This document shows positions 57,541 through 64,000 of a stretch of DNA of 64,000 nt, one piece after another (the first letter of the stretch is position 1; every line of letters begins with the position of its first letter). Below the pieces are notes generated by a model. It searched no databases and was not told where the DNA came from. It worked only from the letters and a program-made list of their open reading frames with translations. The translations under genes were made by a program, and so were the position numbers. This DNA comes from Stenotrophomonas sp. NA06056 (GTDB taxonomy: Bacteria; Pseudomonadota; Gammaproteobacteria; Xanthomonadales; Xanthomonadaceae), in NCBI RefSeq assembly GCF_013364355.1, contig NZ_CP054931.1:3038001-3102000 (forward strand), read 5' to 3'.

Positions 57541-57677
57541 GTGGGTGCCGACCGTTGGTCGGCATGCTCTCGCCCGGCCACGACCAACGGTCGTGGCCTA
57601 CCTGGATGGGCCCGCCTCTGTGCGAGCCCTTCTTTTTCGTGGGTGCCATTTAGTGGGTGCCGACCGTTGGTCGGCAC
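57541..57677. repeat. Three REP-type palindromes before the malonate operon
   Basis: Elements at 57541-57565 and 57653-57677 are direct copies of the GTGGGTGCCGACCGTTGGTCGG type. The one between them (57576-57601) is a CACGACCAACGGTCGTG variant ending CTAC. Confidence 0.8.
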
Positions 57678-57720
57678 GCCAGGCGGCCGGATTTGCTGCG
57701 CTGCGGGTTGCGCACCGCTT

Positions 57721-57740
57721 CGTAATTATGGCGTAATTAT
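57721..57740 (+). promoter_or_regulatory. Repeated CGTAATTAT boxes upstream of mdcA
   Basis: CGTAATTAT occurs at 57721-57729 and 57732-57740, an 11-base period, ending 25 bases before the mdcA start. It may be an operator for a malonate-responsive regulator, or it may contain the -10 element. No regulator gene is in the window. Confidence 0.45.
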
Positions 57741-57765
57741 CTCAACGCCATTCGGAAGTCCGTCG

Positions 57766-59409
57766 ATGAACCCGAGCTGGGACACGCTGGAGCGGGGCCG
57801 CCAGGCGCGGCTGGAACGCGCCGCGCCATGGGCAAGGGGCCACGAGGTGGCAGCGGGCGATGTCGCCGAACTGCTGCATGCGCTGCTGGAGCCGGGCGAC
57901 AAGGTCTGCCTGGAGGGCAACAACCAGAAGCAGGCCGACTTCCTCGCCCAGACGCTTGCCGACCTCGACCCGGCACGTGTGCATGACCTGCACATGGTGC
58001 AGTCGGTGCTGTCGCTGCCCTCGCACCTGGATGTGTTCGAGCGCGGCATCGCCTCCCGGCTGGACTTCTCCTTCTCCGGGCCGCAGTCGGTACGGCTGGC
58101 CAACCTGGTGGCCGAAGGGCGCATCCAGATCGGTGCCATCCACACCTACCTGGAACTGTTCGGTCGCTACTTCATCGACCTCACCCCACGCGTGGCACTG
58201 GTCGCGGCGCAGGCCGCCGACCGCCACGGCAATCTCTACACCGGCCCCAACACTGAAGACACGCCGGTGATCGTGGAGGCCACCGCATTCGGTGGCGGCA
58301 TCGTCATCGCCCAGGTCAACGAAATCGTCGACACCCTGCCCCGCGTCGATATCCCCGCTGACTGGGTCAACTTCGTAGTGCAGGCGCCACGCCCGAACCA
58401 CATCGAACCGCTGTTCACCCGCGACCCGGCGCAGATCTCCGAGATCCAGGTGCTGATGGCGATGATGGCGATCAAGGGCATCTACGCCGAGTACGGCGTC
58501 AACCGCCTCAACCATGGCATCGGCTTCGACACTGCGGCCATCGAACTGCTGCTGCCGACCTACGCCGAATCGCTGGGGTTGAAGGGCAGGATCTGCCAGC
58601 ACTGGGCGCTCAACCCGCACCCGGCGCTGATTCCGGCCATCGAATCGGGCTTCGTCAAATCGGTGCACTCGTTCGGCTCGGAACTGGGCATGGAGAAGTA
58701 CATCGCTGCGCGCGGTGATGTGTTCTTCACCGGCGCCGATGGTTCGATGCGCTCCAACCGTGCGTTCTCGCAGACCGCTGGGTTGTACGCGTGTGACATG
58801 TTCATCGGCTCCACCCTGCAGATCGACCTGCAGGGCAACAGCTCCACCGCAACGCGCGACCGCATCGCCGGCTTTGGGGGTGCACCCAACATGGGTTCTG
58901 ATGCACGCGGCCGCCGCCATGCCAGCGACGCCTGGATCAAGGCGGGCCAGCAGGCCGCGCGACCGGGCGAGATGCCGCGCGGGCGCAAGCTGGTGGTGCA
59001 GATGGTGGAGACCTTCCGCGAGCACATGGCGCCGGCCTTTGTCGACCGCCTCGATGCCTGGGAACTGGCCGAGCGCGCGGCCATGCCGCTGCCGCCGGTG
59101 ATGATCTACGGCGACGACGTCAGCCATGTGCTGACCGAGGAAGGCATCGCCAACCTGCTGCTGTGCCGCAGCCCGGAAGAACGCGAGCAGGCGATCCGCG
59201 GCGTGGCCGGCTACACCGCAGTGGGCAGGGGCCGGGACCGCGCGATGGTGGAGAACCTGCGCGACCGCGGAGTGATCCGGCGCCCGGACGATCTCGGCAT
59301 CAACGTGCGCGATGCCAGCCGCGATCTTCTTGCCGCGCGTTCGGTGAAAGACCTGGTGCGCTGGTCCGGCGGTCTGTACGACCCACCCAAGCGCTTCCGC
59401 AACTGGTAA
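57766..59409 (+). CDS. mdcA: Malonate decarboxylase alpha subunit (acetyl-S-ACP:malonate ACP transferase)
   Basis: MdcA swaps malonate for acetate on the carrier protein, giving malonyl-S-ACP. The 547-residue product matches the family length. Recognisable parts are EGNNQKQADFLAQTLADLDP, HTYLELFGRYFIDLTPRVAL, QAADRHGNLYTGPNTEDTPV and GFGGAPNMGSDARGRRH. The ATG at 57766 follows GGAAG; the longer upstream frame reads through REP DNA. It is the first gene of mdcACDEGBH, and mdcC follows after 10 bases. Confidence 0.96.
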   Translation: MNPSWDTLERGRQARLERAAPWARGHEVAAGDVAELLHALLEPGDKVCLEGNNQKQADFLAQTLADLDPARVHDLHMVQSVLSLPSHLDVFERGIASRLDFSFSGPQSVRLANLVAEGRIQIGAIHTYLELFGRYFIDLTPRVALVAAQAADRHGNLYTGPNTEDTPVIVEATAFGGGIVIAQVNEIVDTLPRVDIPADWVNFVVQAPRPNHIEPLFTRDPAQISEIQVLMAMMAIKGIYAEYGVNRLNHGIGFDTAAIELLLPTYAESLGLKGRICQHWALNPHPALIPAIESGFVKSVHSFGSELGMEKYIAARGDVFFTGADGSMRSNRAFSQTAGLYACDMFIGSTLQIDLQGNSSTATRDRIAGFGGAPNMGSDARGRRHASDAWIKAGQQAARPGEMPRGRKLVVQMVETFREHMAPAFVDRLDAWELAERAAMPLPPVMIYGDDVSHVLTEEGIANLLLCRSPEEREQAIRGVAGYTAVGRGRDRAMVENLRDRGVIRRPDDLGINVRDASRDLLAARSVKDLVRWSGGLYDPPKRFRNW

Positions 59410-59419
59410 GGGGCACGCC

Positions 59420-59740
59420 ATGGAAACCCTCGACTATCGATTCGACGGCACGGTGCCTGTGCGCTTCCCCACCGATGCAGTGCTGGTGGGCGTACTGGCC
59501 TCGGGCAACCTGGAAATCCTGCTGGAACCGGCCGCGCTGGGCGGTGCGATGACGGTGCGCATCATCACCGCCGCGCGCGGCTTCGGCACGGTATGGCAGG
59601 CGGTGATTGCCGACTTCGCCCAGCGCCATCCCCTGCGCGATGTACGCGTATCGATCAACGATGCCGGCGCCACGCCAGCCGTGGTCAGCCTGCGTCTGGA
59701 CCAGGCGGTAGAGACCCTGCGTGCCGGAGACCAGTCATGA
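59420..59740 (+). CDS. mdcC: Malonate decarboxylase acyl carrier protein (delta subunit)
   Basis: MdcC carries the acetyl or malonyl group on a 2'-(5''-phosphoribosyl)-3'-dephospho-CoA prosthetic group. The 106-residue product has the attachment region VLASGNLEILLEP, with Ser28 as the expected site. The rest (TVRIITAARGFGTVWQAVI, VSINDAGATPAVVSLRLDQA) matches MdcC/CitD-like carriers. Its stop overlaps the mdcD start as ATGA. Confidence 0.95.
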   Translation: METLDYRFDGTVPVRFPTDAVLVGVLASGNLEILLEPAALGGAMTVRIITAARGFGTVWQAVIADFAQRHPLRDVRVSINDAGATPAVVSLRLDQAVETLRAGDQS

Positions 59741-60645
59741 CGCTCGCACAGCGCAACAGCTATTACGAAGCCGATGCCCGCGCGCGCATCGCCGGACTGC
59801 TCGATGCAGGGTCGTTCCACGAATTTCTCGGCCCAGCCCAACGCGCCATCAGTCCACACTTGGCGCAGCTGGACCAGCCGGCCGCCTTCGACGATGGCAT
59901 CGTCGTCGGCGAAGGACGCCTGCGCGGCAAGCGCGTGCTGGTGGCCGCGCAGCAGGGTGAATTCATGGGCGGCGGTGTGGGTGAGGTGCATGGCGCCAAG
60001 CTGACCGGCCTGCTGCGCCGTGCGGCCGACACCCATGCCGATGGCGTGCTGCTGCTGCTTGATACCGGTGGGGTGCGCCTGCACGAAGCCAACGCCGGCC
60101 TGATCGCCATTTCCGAAATCATGCGCGCCACCCTGGGTGCGCGTGCGGCGGGGGTACCGGTCGTGGCGCTGATCGGCAGTGGCAACGGCGCCTTCGGCGG
60201 CATGGGCATCGTCGCCCGCTGCTGCAGCACGGTGATCATGTCTGAAGAGGGACGGCTGTCGTTGTCCGGCCCGGAGGTGATCGAGACCGTGCGCGGCGTG
60301 GAGGAATTCGATTCGCGCGACCGTGCATTGGTGTGGCGGGTGACCGGAGGCAAGCATCGCTACCTGATCGACCAGGCGCAGGTGCTGGTACCCGATGCGA
60401 TCAGCGTGTTTGCGCAGGCGGCCTTTGATGCGCTGCAGCCAGACACCGCCAGCGCCGACACCGACGCGGCACTGGCCGCGCTGCAGGCACGCCACGCCGC
60501 ATTGAAAGCGCGCGTGGCGGCGTGGGGCGACTGCAACGATGGCCTGCAGATCTGGGCACGCCAGGGCATTGCGGATCCAGAACGCCTGGCGCTGCTGGAA
60601 ACCGAAGCCTTCCTTGCCGCCACCGCGCACCGGAGCCTGCCATGA
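59737..60645 (+). CDS. mdcD: Malonyl-S-ACP decarboxylase beta subunit
   Basis: MdcD is the carboxyltransferase-like beta subunit, which with MdcE removes CO2 from malonyl-ACP and regenerates acetyl-ACP. The 302-residue crotonase-superfamily product shows NSYYEADARARIAGLLDAGSF, GEFMGGGVGEVHGAK and a glycine-rich oxyanion region (ALIGSGNGAFGGMGIVARC). The ATG at 59737 overlaps mdcC, and its stop overlaps mdcE by four bases. An earlier in-frame start would lie within mdcC. Confidence 0.95.
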   Translation: MTLAQRNSYYEADARARIAGLLDAGSFHEFLGPAQRAISPHLAQLDQPAAFDDGIVVGEGRLRGKRVLVAAQQGEFMGGGVGEVHGAKLTGLLRRAADTHADGVLLLLDTGGVRLHEANAGLIAISEIMRATLGARAAGVPVVALIGSGNGAFGGMGIVARCCSTVIMSEEGRLSLSGPEVIETVRGVEEFDSRDRALVWRVTGGKHRYLIDQAQVLVPDAISVFAQAAFDALQPDTASADTDAALAALQARHAALKARVAAWGDCNDGLQIWARQGIADPERLALLETEAFLAATAHRSLP

Positions 60646-61352
60646 GCATGCCATTGACTACGCTGCTGGACGCGCTGTTCCCGCATGGCCATGCAATCGC
60701 GGTGAACGATTCGGTACTGACCGGTACAGCGACCACCGACGACGGCGAGGTGACCGTGATCGGCACCACCGACAGGATCGAAGTGGGCGTGGACCACGCC
60801 CTGCTGCTGGCCGATACCGTGCTGGCCAGCACCGCTGCGCATCCACAGCGCCCCATCGTGATGCTGGTCGATACCGCAGGCCAGCGGCTGGCGCGCCGCG
60901 ATGAGCTGCTGGGCATCAACGGCTACTTCGCCCACCTCGCACAGACCCTGGACCTGGCCCGCCGTCGTGGTGCGCGCCTGGTCACGCTGGTCTATGGCGA
61001 ATCGGTCAGCGGCGGCTTCCTGTCGTTCGGGCTGATGGCCGACCACATCCATGCCCTGCCCGATGCGCAGGTGCGGGTGATGGACCTGCGCGCGATGGCA
61101 CGGGTGACCAAGCAGCCGTTGGAAAAACTGCAGGCGCTGAGCCTGACCTCGCCGGTGTTCGCGCCGGGCGTGGAGAACTATGTGTCGATGGGCGCGGTGC
61201 AATCGCTGTGGGATGGCGACCTGGCGCGTCACCTGCTGGACGCACTGCGTGCCCCCGCCGACGGAGACCATCGCGCCGCGCTGGGTGCCGAACGCGGTGG
61301 CCGCACGTTGGCTGCGCAGGTGGCCGCGGCTGTGAGCCAGGGCAATGCCTGA
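60642..61352 (+). CDS. mdcE: Malonate decarboxylase gamma subunit
   Basis: MdcE pairs with MdcD to form the decarboxylase. The 236-residue product has IVMLVDTAGQRLARRDELLG, LVTLVYGESVSGGFLSFGLMAD (the oxyanion loop) and RVTKQPLEKLQALSLTSPVF, all typical of biotin-independent malonate decarboxylase gamma. The start at ATG 60642 overlaps mdcD; another ATG lies two codons on. Its end overlaps mdcG by eight bases. Confidence 0.94.
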   Translation: MSMPLTTLLDALFPHGHAIAVNDSVLTGTATTDDGEVTVIGTTDRIEVGVDHALLLADTVLASTAAHPQRPIVMLVDTAGQRLARRDELLGINGYFAHLAQTLDLARRRGARLVTLVYGESVSGGFLSFGLMADHIHALPDAQVRVMDLRAMARVTKQPLEKLQALSLTSPVFAPGVENYVSMGAVQSLWDGDLARHLLDALRAPADGDHRAALGAERGGRTLAAQVAAAVSQGNA

Positions 61353-61995
61353 GCGGCCTGCCCGGCACACGCTGGTCTGGCTGTCGGCTGACGCCGATTG
61401 GCGGGCAGACATGCCCACGCACGAGCCGCGCCTTGCCGCATGGTTGGCGCAGGGCTTGCCTGCGGTAGTGGCGCGTCGTGCAGCGGATGATCCCGATCCG
61501 CGACTGCGATTGGGCATCCCGTTGCCACCGGCCGAGGGCAAGCAGCGCTTGTCGTTGCGCGTGCCGCTGCACGACGTAGCCCTCATGCGCCCACCGCCGG
61601 CATTGAGTGCGCTGCTGGCAGCTGGCGATGCCGTTGTTCCGCAGGCGTGGCTGGAATCACTGCACGACCTGCAGGCGCTGGCCCCGGCCCGGGTATTTGG
61701 CGCCTTCGCCTGGCAATGGCTGACTGCCCTGCCCTACGTTCATGAGCGTTCGGACATCGACCTGCTGTGGCAGGTGACCGATGCCGCGCAGGCCGAAGCG
61801 CTGATCGCGCAGTTGCTGGCATGGGAGGCCCGTTATCCACATCGCCTCGATGGCGAACTGTGCCTGCCCGATGGCGGCGCGGTGAACTGGCGCGAACTTG
61901 CCGGCCGCAGTCGCCAGGTGCTGGTGAAACGCCTGGATGGAGCCGCACTGGAAGCGCGCGATGCGCTGTTCGACACGTGCGAGGTGACCGCATGA
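61345..61995 (+). CDS. mdcG: Malonate decarboxylase holo-ACP synthase (phosphoribosyl-dephospho-CoA transferase)
   Basis: MdcG attaches the triphosphoribosyl-dephospho-CoA made by MdcB to the MdcC serine, yielding the holo-carrier. The 216-residue nucleotidyltransferase has PYVHERSDIDLLWQVTD, with the paired Asp residues that bind metal, and GELCLPDGGAVNWRELA near the C-terminus. The stop overlaps mdcB as ATGA. Confidence 0.92.
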   Translation: MPERPARHTLVWLSADADWRADMPTHEPRLAAWLAQGLPAVVARRAADDPDPRLRLGIPLPPAEGKQRLSLRVPLHDVALMRPPPALSALLAAGDAVVPQAWLESLHDLQALAPARVFGAFAWQWLTALPYVHERSDIDLLWQVTDAAQAEALIAQLLAWEARYPHRLDGELCLPDGGAVNWRELAGRSRQVLVKRLDGAALEARDALFDTCEVTA

Positions 61996-62849
61996 TCGCC
62001 GCCCGGCAGCTGTTGCCTGCATGCGACGCAGTGGTCGACAGCGCACGCTTGGGGCGGCTGGCCATTGCCAGCCTGCACGCCGAGCTGGCCTGCGCGCCGA
62101 AACCCGGCCTGGTGACGCCGTTCAACAGCGGCAGCCATGACGACATGGATGCCAGCACCTTCCTGCGCAGTCTGTTCGCGCTGCGTCACTACTTCACTGC
62201 GGTAGCCAGGGCCGGTGCCGCGGGGACCTCGTTCACGGTGCTGCGCGATCACGGCATTGCCGCCGAAGCGGCCATGCTGGCCGCCACCGCCGGCATCAAC
62301 ACCCATCGCGGTGCCATCTTCAGCCTTGGCCTGCTGGTGGCCGCCGCTGCGGCGTGCCGGCGCGCGCATGGCCAGGCCGTGTCCGGCGCCCAGGTGTGCC
62401 TGGCGGTCCAGCAGTGGAACGACGCGCTCATCGCAGCTCCGCTGGACCCGCACAGCCCGGGACAGCGCGCGCGTGCACGCCATGGGGTCAGCGGTGTGCG
62501 CGAGCAGGCTGCCGCCGGCTACCCGGTGCTGCGCGAGCTGGCCCTGCCTACCCTGCGCCATGCGCTGGACAGTGGCCTGTCCCGCGACGCCGCGCTGTGC
62601 CAGACGCTGATGCAGCTGATGGCACAGGTAGACGATCTGAACCTGCTGCACCGGGGTGGCGCCGAAGGGCTTCGCTGGGCGCAGCAACAAGCCAGCGCAT
62701 TCCTTTCCTCGGGCGGCGCCTTCGCGCCGGACTGGCGCATGCGCCTGCAGTCCATCGGCGATGCATTCGTGGAGCGGCGACTCAGCCCCGGAGGCAGTGC
62801 CGATCTGCTGGCTTGTGCCTGGTTCCTGCTGCAGCAGGAGGGCGCATGA
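61992..62849 (+). CDS. mdcB: Triphosphoribosyl-dephospho-CoA synthase
   Basis: MdcB makes 2'-(5''-triphosphoribosyl)-3'-dephospho-CoA from ATP and dephospho-CoA for the MdcC prosthetic group. It is homologous to CitG. The 285-residue helical product shows LHAELACAPKPGLVTPFNSGSHDDMD, AGINTHRGAIFSLGLL and DDLNLLHRGGAEGLRW, all conserved in CitG/MdcB. The start at 61992 overlaps mdcG, and its stop overlaps mdcH, both by four bases. Confidence 0.95.
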   Translation: MIAARQLLPACDAVVDSARLGRLAIASLHAELACAPKPGLVTPFNSGSHDDMDASTFLRSLFALRHYFTAVARAGAAGTSFTVLRDHGIAAEAAMLAATAGINTHRGAIFSLGLLVAAAAACRRAHGQAVSGAQVCLAVQQWNDALIAAPLDPHSPGQRARARHGVSGVREQAAAGYPVLRELALPTLRHALDSGLSRDAALCQTLMQLMAQVDDLNLLHRGGAEGLRWAQQQASAFLSSGGAFAPDWRMRLQSIGDAFVERRLSPGGSADLLACAWFLLQQEGA

Positions 62850-63766
62850 GCCTGGCCCTGCTCTGCCCGGGACAAGGTGCACAGCATCCGGCGATGTTCG
62901 ACCACGTGCGTGGCATCGCCGCTGCACGCGCGGTACTGGACGCGGCGGGTGACGTGCTGGGACGCGACGTGTTCGCTGCCGCAGCCGCCGACAATCGCTT
63001 CGACAACGCACAGGCGCAACCGCTGCTGTGCGCCGCCAGCATCGCGCAGTGGCTTGTCCTGCGCGATGCCATGCCGAACCCGATCGCGGTGGCCGGGTAC
63101 AGCATCGGCGAACTGGCGGCGCACGCCATTGCTGGCAGTTTCGATGCCACCACCTGCCTTTCTCTGTCGGCCCAGCGCGCGCACCTGATGGATACCGTCA
63201 GTCCCACCGGTGCAGGTATGCAGGCGATCCTCGGCCTGGATCGACAGACGCTGCAGCCCCTATGTGATGCGCACGGCGCGTATGTGGCCATCGCCAATGG
63301 CGCAGATCATTTCATCATCGGCGGCACGCAGCAGCCCCTGCAATCAGTGGCCGCTGCCGCGCACGCGCAGGGCGCAGAGGTACGCCCACTGCCGGTGCAT
63401 GTGCCAGCGCACACGCCACTACTGTTGGCGGCAGTCGAACCGTTTGCTGCGGCGCTGCAGGCGACCACCCTGCATGCCCCTCGCCTGCCGCTGCTGGCCG
63501 GCATCGATGCACGGCCGGTGCGCGACACCACGACGACGGTGCATACGCTGTCCGCGCAGCTGGCGCAGACCATCGAATGGGCACAGGTGATGCGCCAGGC
63601 CTTCGAGCGCGGCGCGCGGGTGTTCCTGCAGCTGGGCCCGGGCAACGCACTGGCACGCATGATCGCACCGGCCTATCCGTGCTGCGAAGTGCGCGCGGTC
63701 GAGGAATTCCAGAGCCTGGACGGCGCGGCGGTGTGGGTCCGCAGCGCGCTGCAGCGGCTGCAGTAA
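62846..63766 (+). CDS. mdcH: Malonyl-CoA:ACP transacylase of malonate decarboxylase
   Basis: MdcH charges the carrier protein with malonyl from malonyl-CoA and so primes the decarboxylase. The 306-residue FabD-like product begins SLALLCPGQGAQHPAMFDH. The nucleophile is Ser86 in GYSIGE, the His is in the VHVPAHTPLL region, and GPGNALARMI is near the end. It is the last overlapping gene of the operon. A 101-base gap with two TACGTAAC repeats follows before the carrier gene. Confidence 0.94.
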   Translation: MSLALLCPGQGAQHPAMFDHVRGIAAARAVLDAAGDVLGRDVFAAAAADNRFDNAQAQPLLCAASIAQWLVLRDAMPNPIAVAGYSIGELAAHAIAGSFDATTCLSLSAQRAHLMDTVSPTGAGMQAILGLDRQTLQPLCDAHGAYVAIANGADHFIIGGTQQPLQSVAAAAHAQGAEVRPLPVHVPAHTPLLLAAVEPFAAALQATTLHAPRLPLLAGIDARPVRDTTTTVHTLSAQLAQTIEWAQVMRQAFERGARVFLQLGPGNALARMIAPAYPCCEVRAVEEFQSLDGAAVWVRSALQRLQ

Positions 63767-63779
63767 TGGGTTTGAGCAG

Positions 63780-63801
63780 TACGTAACGCGCAATACGTAA
63801 C
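63780..63801. repeat. Short direct repeat TACGTAAC between mdcH and the carrier gene
   Basis: TACGTAAC occurs twice within 22 bases just after mdcH. An imperfect cccgggatggcgggcttccatcc fold follows. Nothing decisive is visible. Confidence 0.4.
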
Positions 63802-63867
63802 AGGCCATACCCCGGGATGGCGGGCTTCCATCCGTGCAGTACGCGAATCAGGTGTCTGGGAGGGCGC

Positions 63868-64000
63868 ATGACTCCACAAATTGCAACGATCATCGGTCTG
63901 GTGATCATGTTCATCGTCGCCACCGCGATGCCGATCAACATGGGTGCCGTCGCCTTCGCGCTGGCCTTCATTGTCGGCGGGCTGTGGGTCGACATGGGAG
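63868..64000 (+). CDS. MatC-like malonate/dicarboxylate carrier, N-terminal part (cut by window edge)
   Basis: Only 44 residues are in the window, starting at ATG 63868 after GGAGGG. The hydrophobic start IATIIGLVIMFIVATAMPINMGAVAFALAFIVG matches the N-terminal domain of MatC-type malonate carriers, including the characteristic PINMGA(L/V)AFA segment. An inner-membrane malonate importer just after the decarboxylase operon makes functional sense. The rest lies outside the window. Confidence 0.7.
   Translation, partial: MTPQIATIIGLVIMFIVATAMPINMGAVAFALAFIVGGLWVDMG

Noticed and set aside
57541..57765. N-terminal extension of MdcA by 75 residues
   Set aside because: The extension is translated REP DNA. 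The ATG at 57766 has a ribosome site and gives normal length.

Overview
The window reads as chromosomal DNA of a high-GC gammaproteobacterium of the family Xanthomonadaceae, most likely the Stenotrophomonas maltophilia complex. The main evidence is the large number of short intergenic palindromes that begin with GTAG (or end with CTAC on the other strand), in several sequence subclasses and often as inverted pairs. This is the pattern described for the SMAG/REP repeats of S. maltophilia. Codon use is uniformly GC-rich. I saw no tRNA, rRNA, CRISPR array, prophage or insertion sequence, so this looks like ordinary core genome with some lineage-specific cargo.

Region 1 (1-14.5 kb) is housekeeping. 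It starts with the end-truncated gene of an M61-type peptidase. A minus-strand cluster follows, read murJ, ribF, ileS, lspA, ispH (lipid II flippase, FAD synthesis, isoleucyl-tRNA synthetase, lipoprotein signal peptidase, isoprenoid synthesis). Next come rpsT (plus), obgE, rpmA and rplU (minus), and uvrA coupled to a hotdog thioesterase gene (plus).

Region 2 (14.5-31.9 kb) is mixed: a protein of unknown function, a PCu(A)C-type copper chaperone, an enoyl-CoA hydratase gene broken by a frameshift, tesB, an ECF sigma factor with a membrane C-terminus, a five-EF-hand exported protein, leucyl-tRNA-protein transferase (bpt), an exported endonuclease/exonuclease/phosphatase protein, and purT. Divergent from purT is a tightly overlapping operon: SPFH protein, Arc-type ribbon-helix-helix protein, DUF4177 protein, exported alpha/beta hydrolase and a membrane PH-like protein, followed by an M15 carboxypeptidase. 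A DUF423 protein, an SRPBCC protein and a DesK/DesR-like two-component system close the region.

Region 3 (31.9-53.1 kb) holds a GNAT gene, minCDE, a small protein with an HEACH motif, and a peptide/transport block: DUF819 permease, S9 peptidase, OPT transporter, DUF1624 membrane protein and POT/PTR transporter. Three tandem paralogous S9 peptidases follow, then the divergent argO/argP pair, a membrane protein and a second GNAT. The region appears specialised for peptide hydrolysis and uptake.

Region 4 (53.1-64 kb) has malate:quinone oxidoreductase (mqo), a TonB-dependent siderophore-type receptor, and a malonate decarboxylase operon in the order mdcA-C-D-E-G-B-H. The start of a MatC-like malonate carrier gene lies at the window edge. 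Together these last genes would import malonate and decarboxylate it to acetate units and CO2.

The most unusual items are the SPFH/RHH/DUF4177 operon with tandem TGATATC boxes, the membrane-anchored sigma factor, the S9 triplication and several repeat structures. I did not find a clearly new defence or mobile system.
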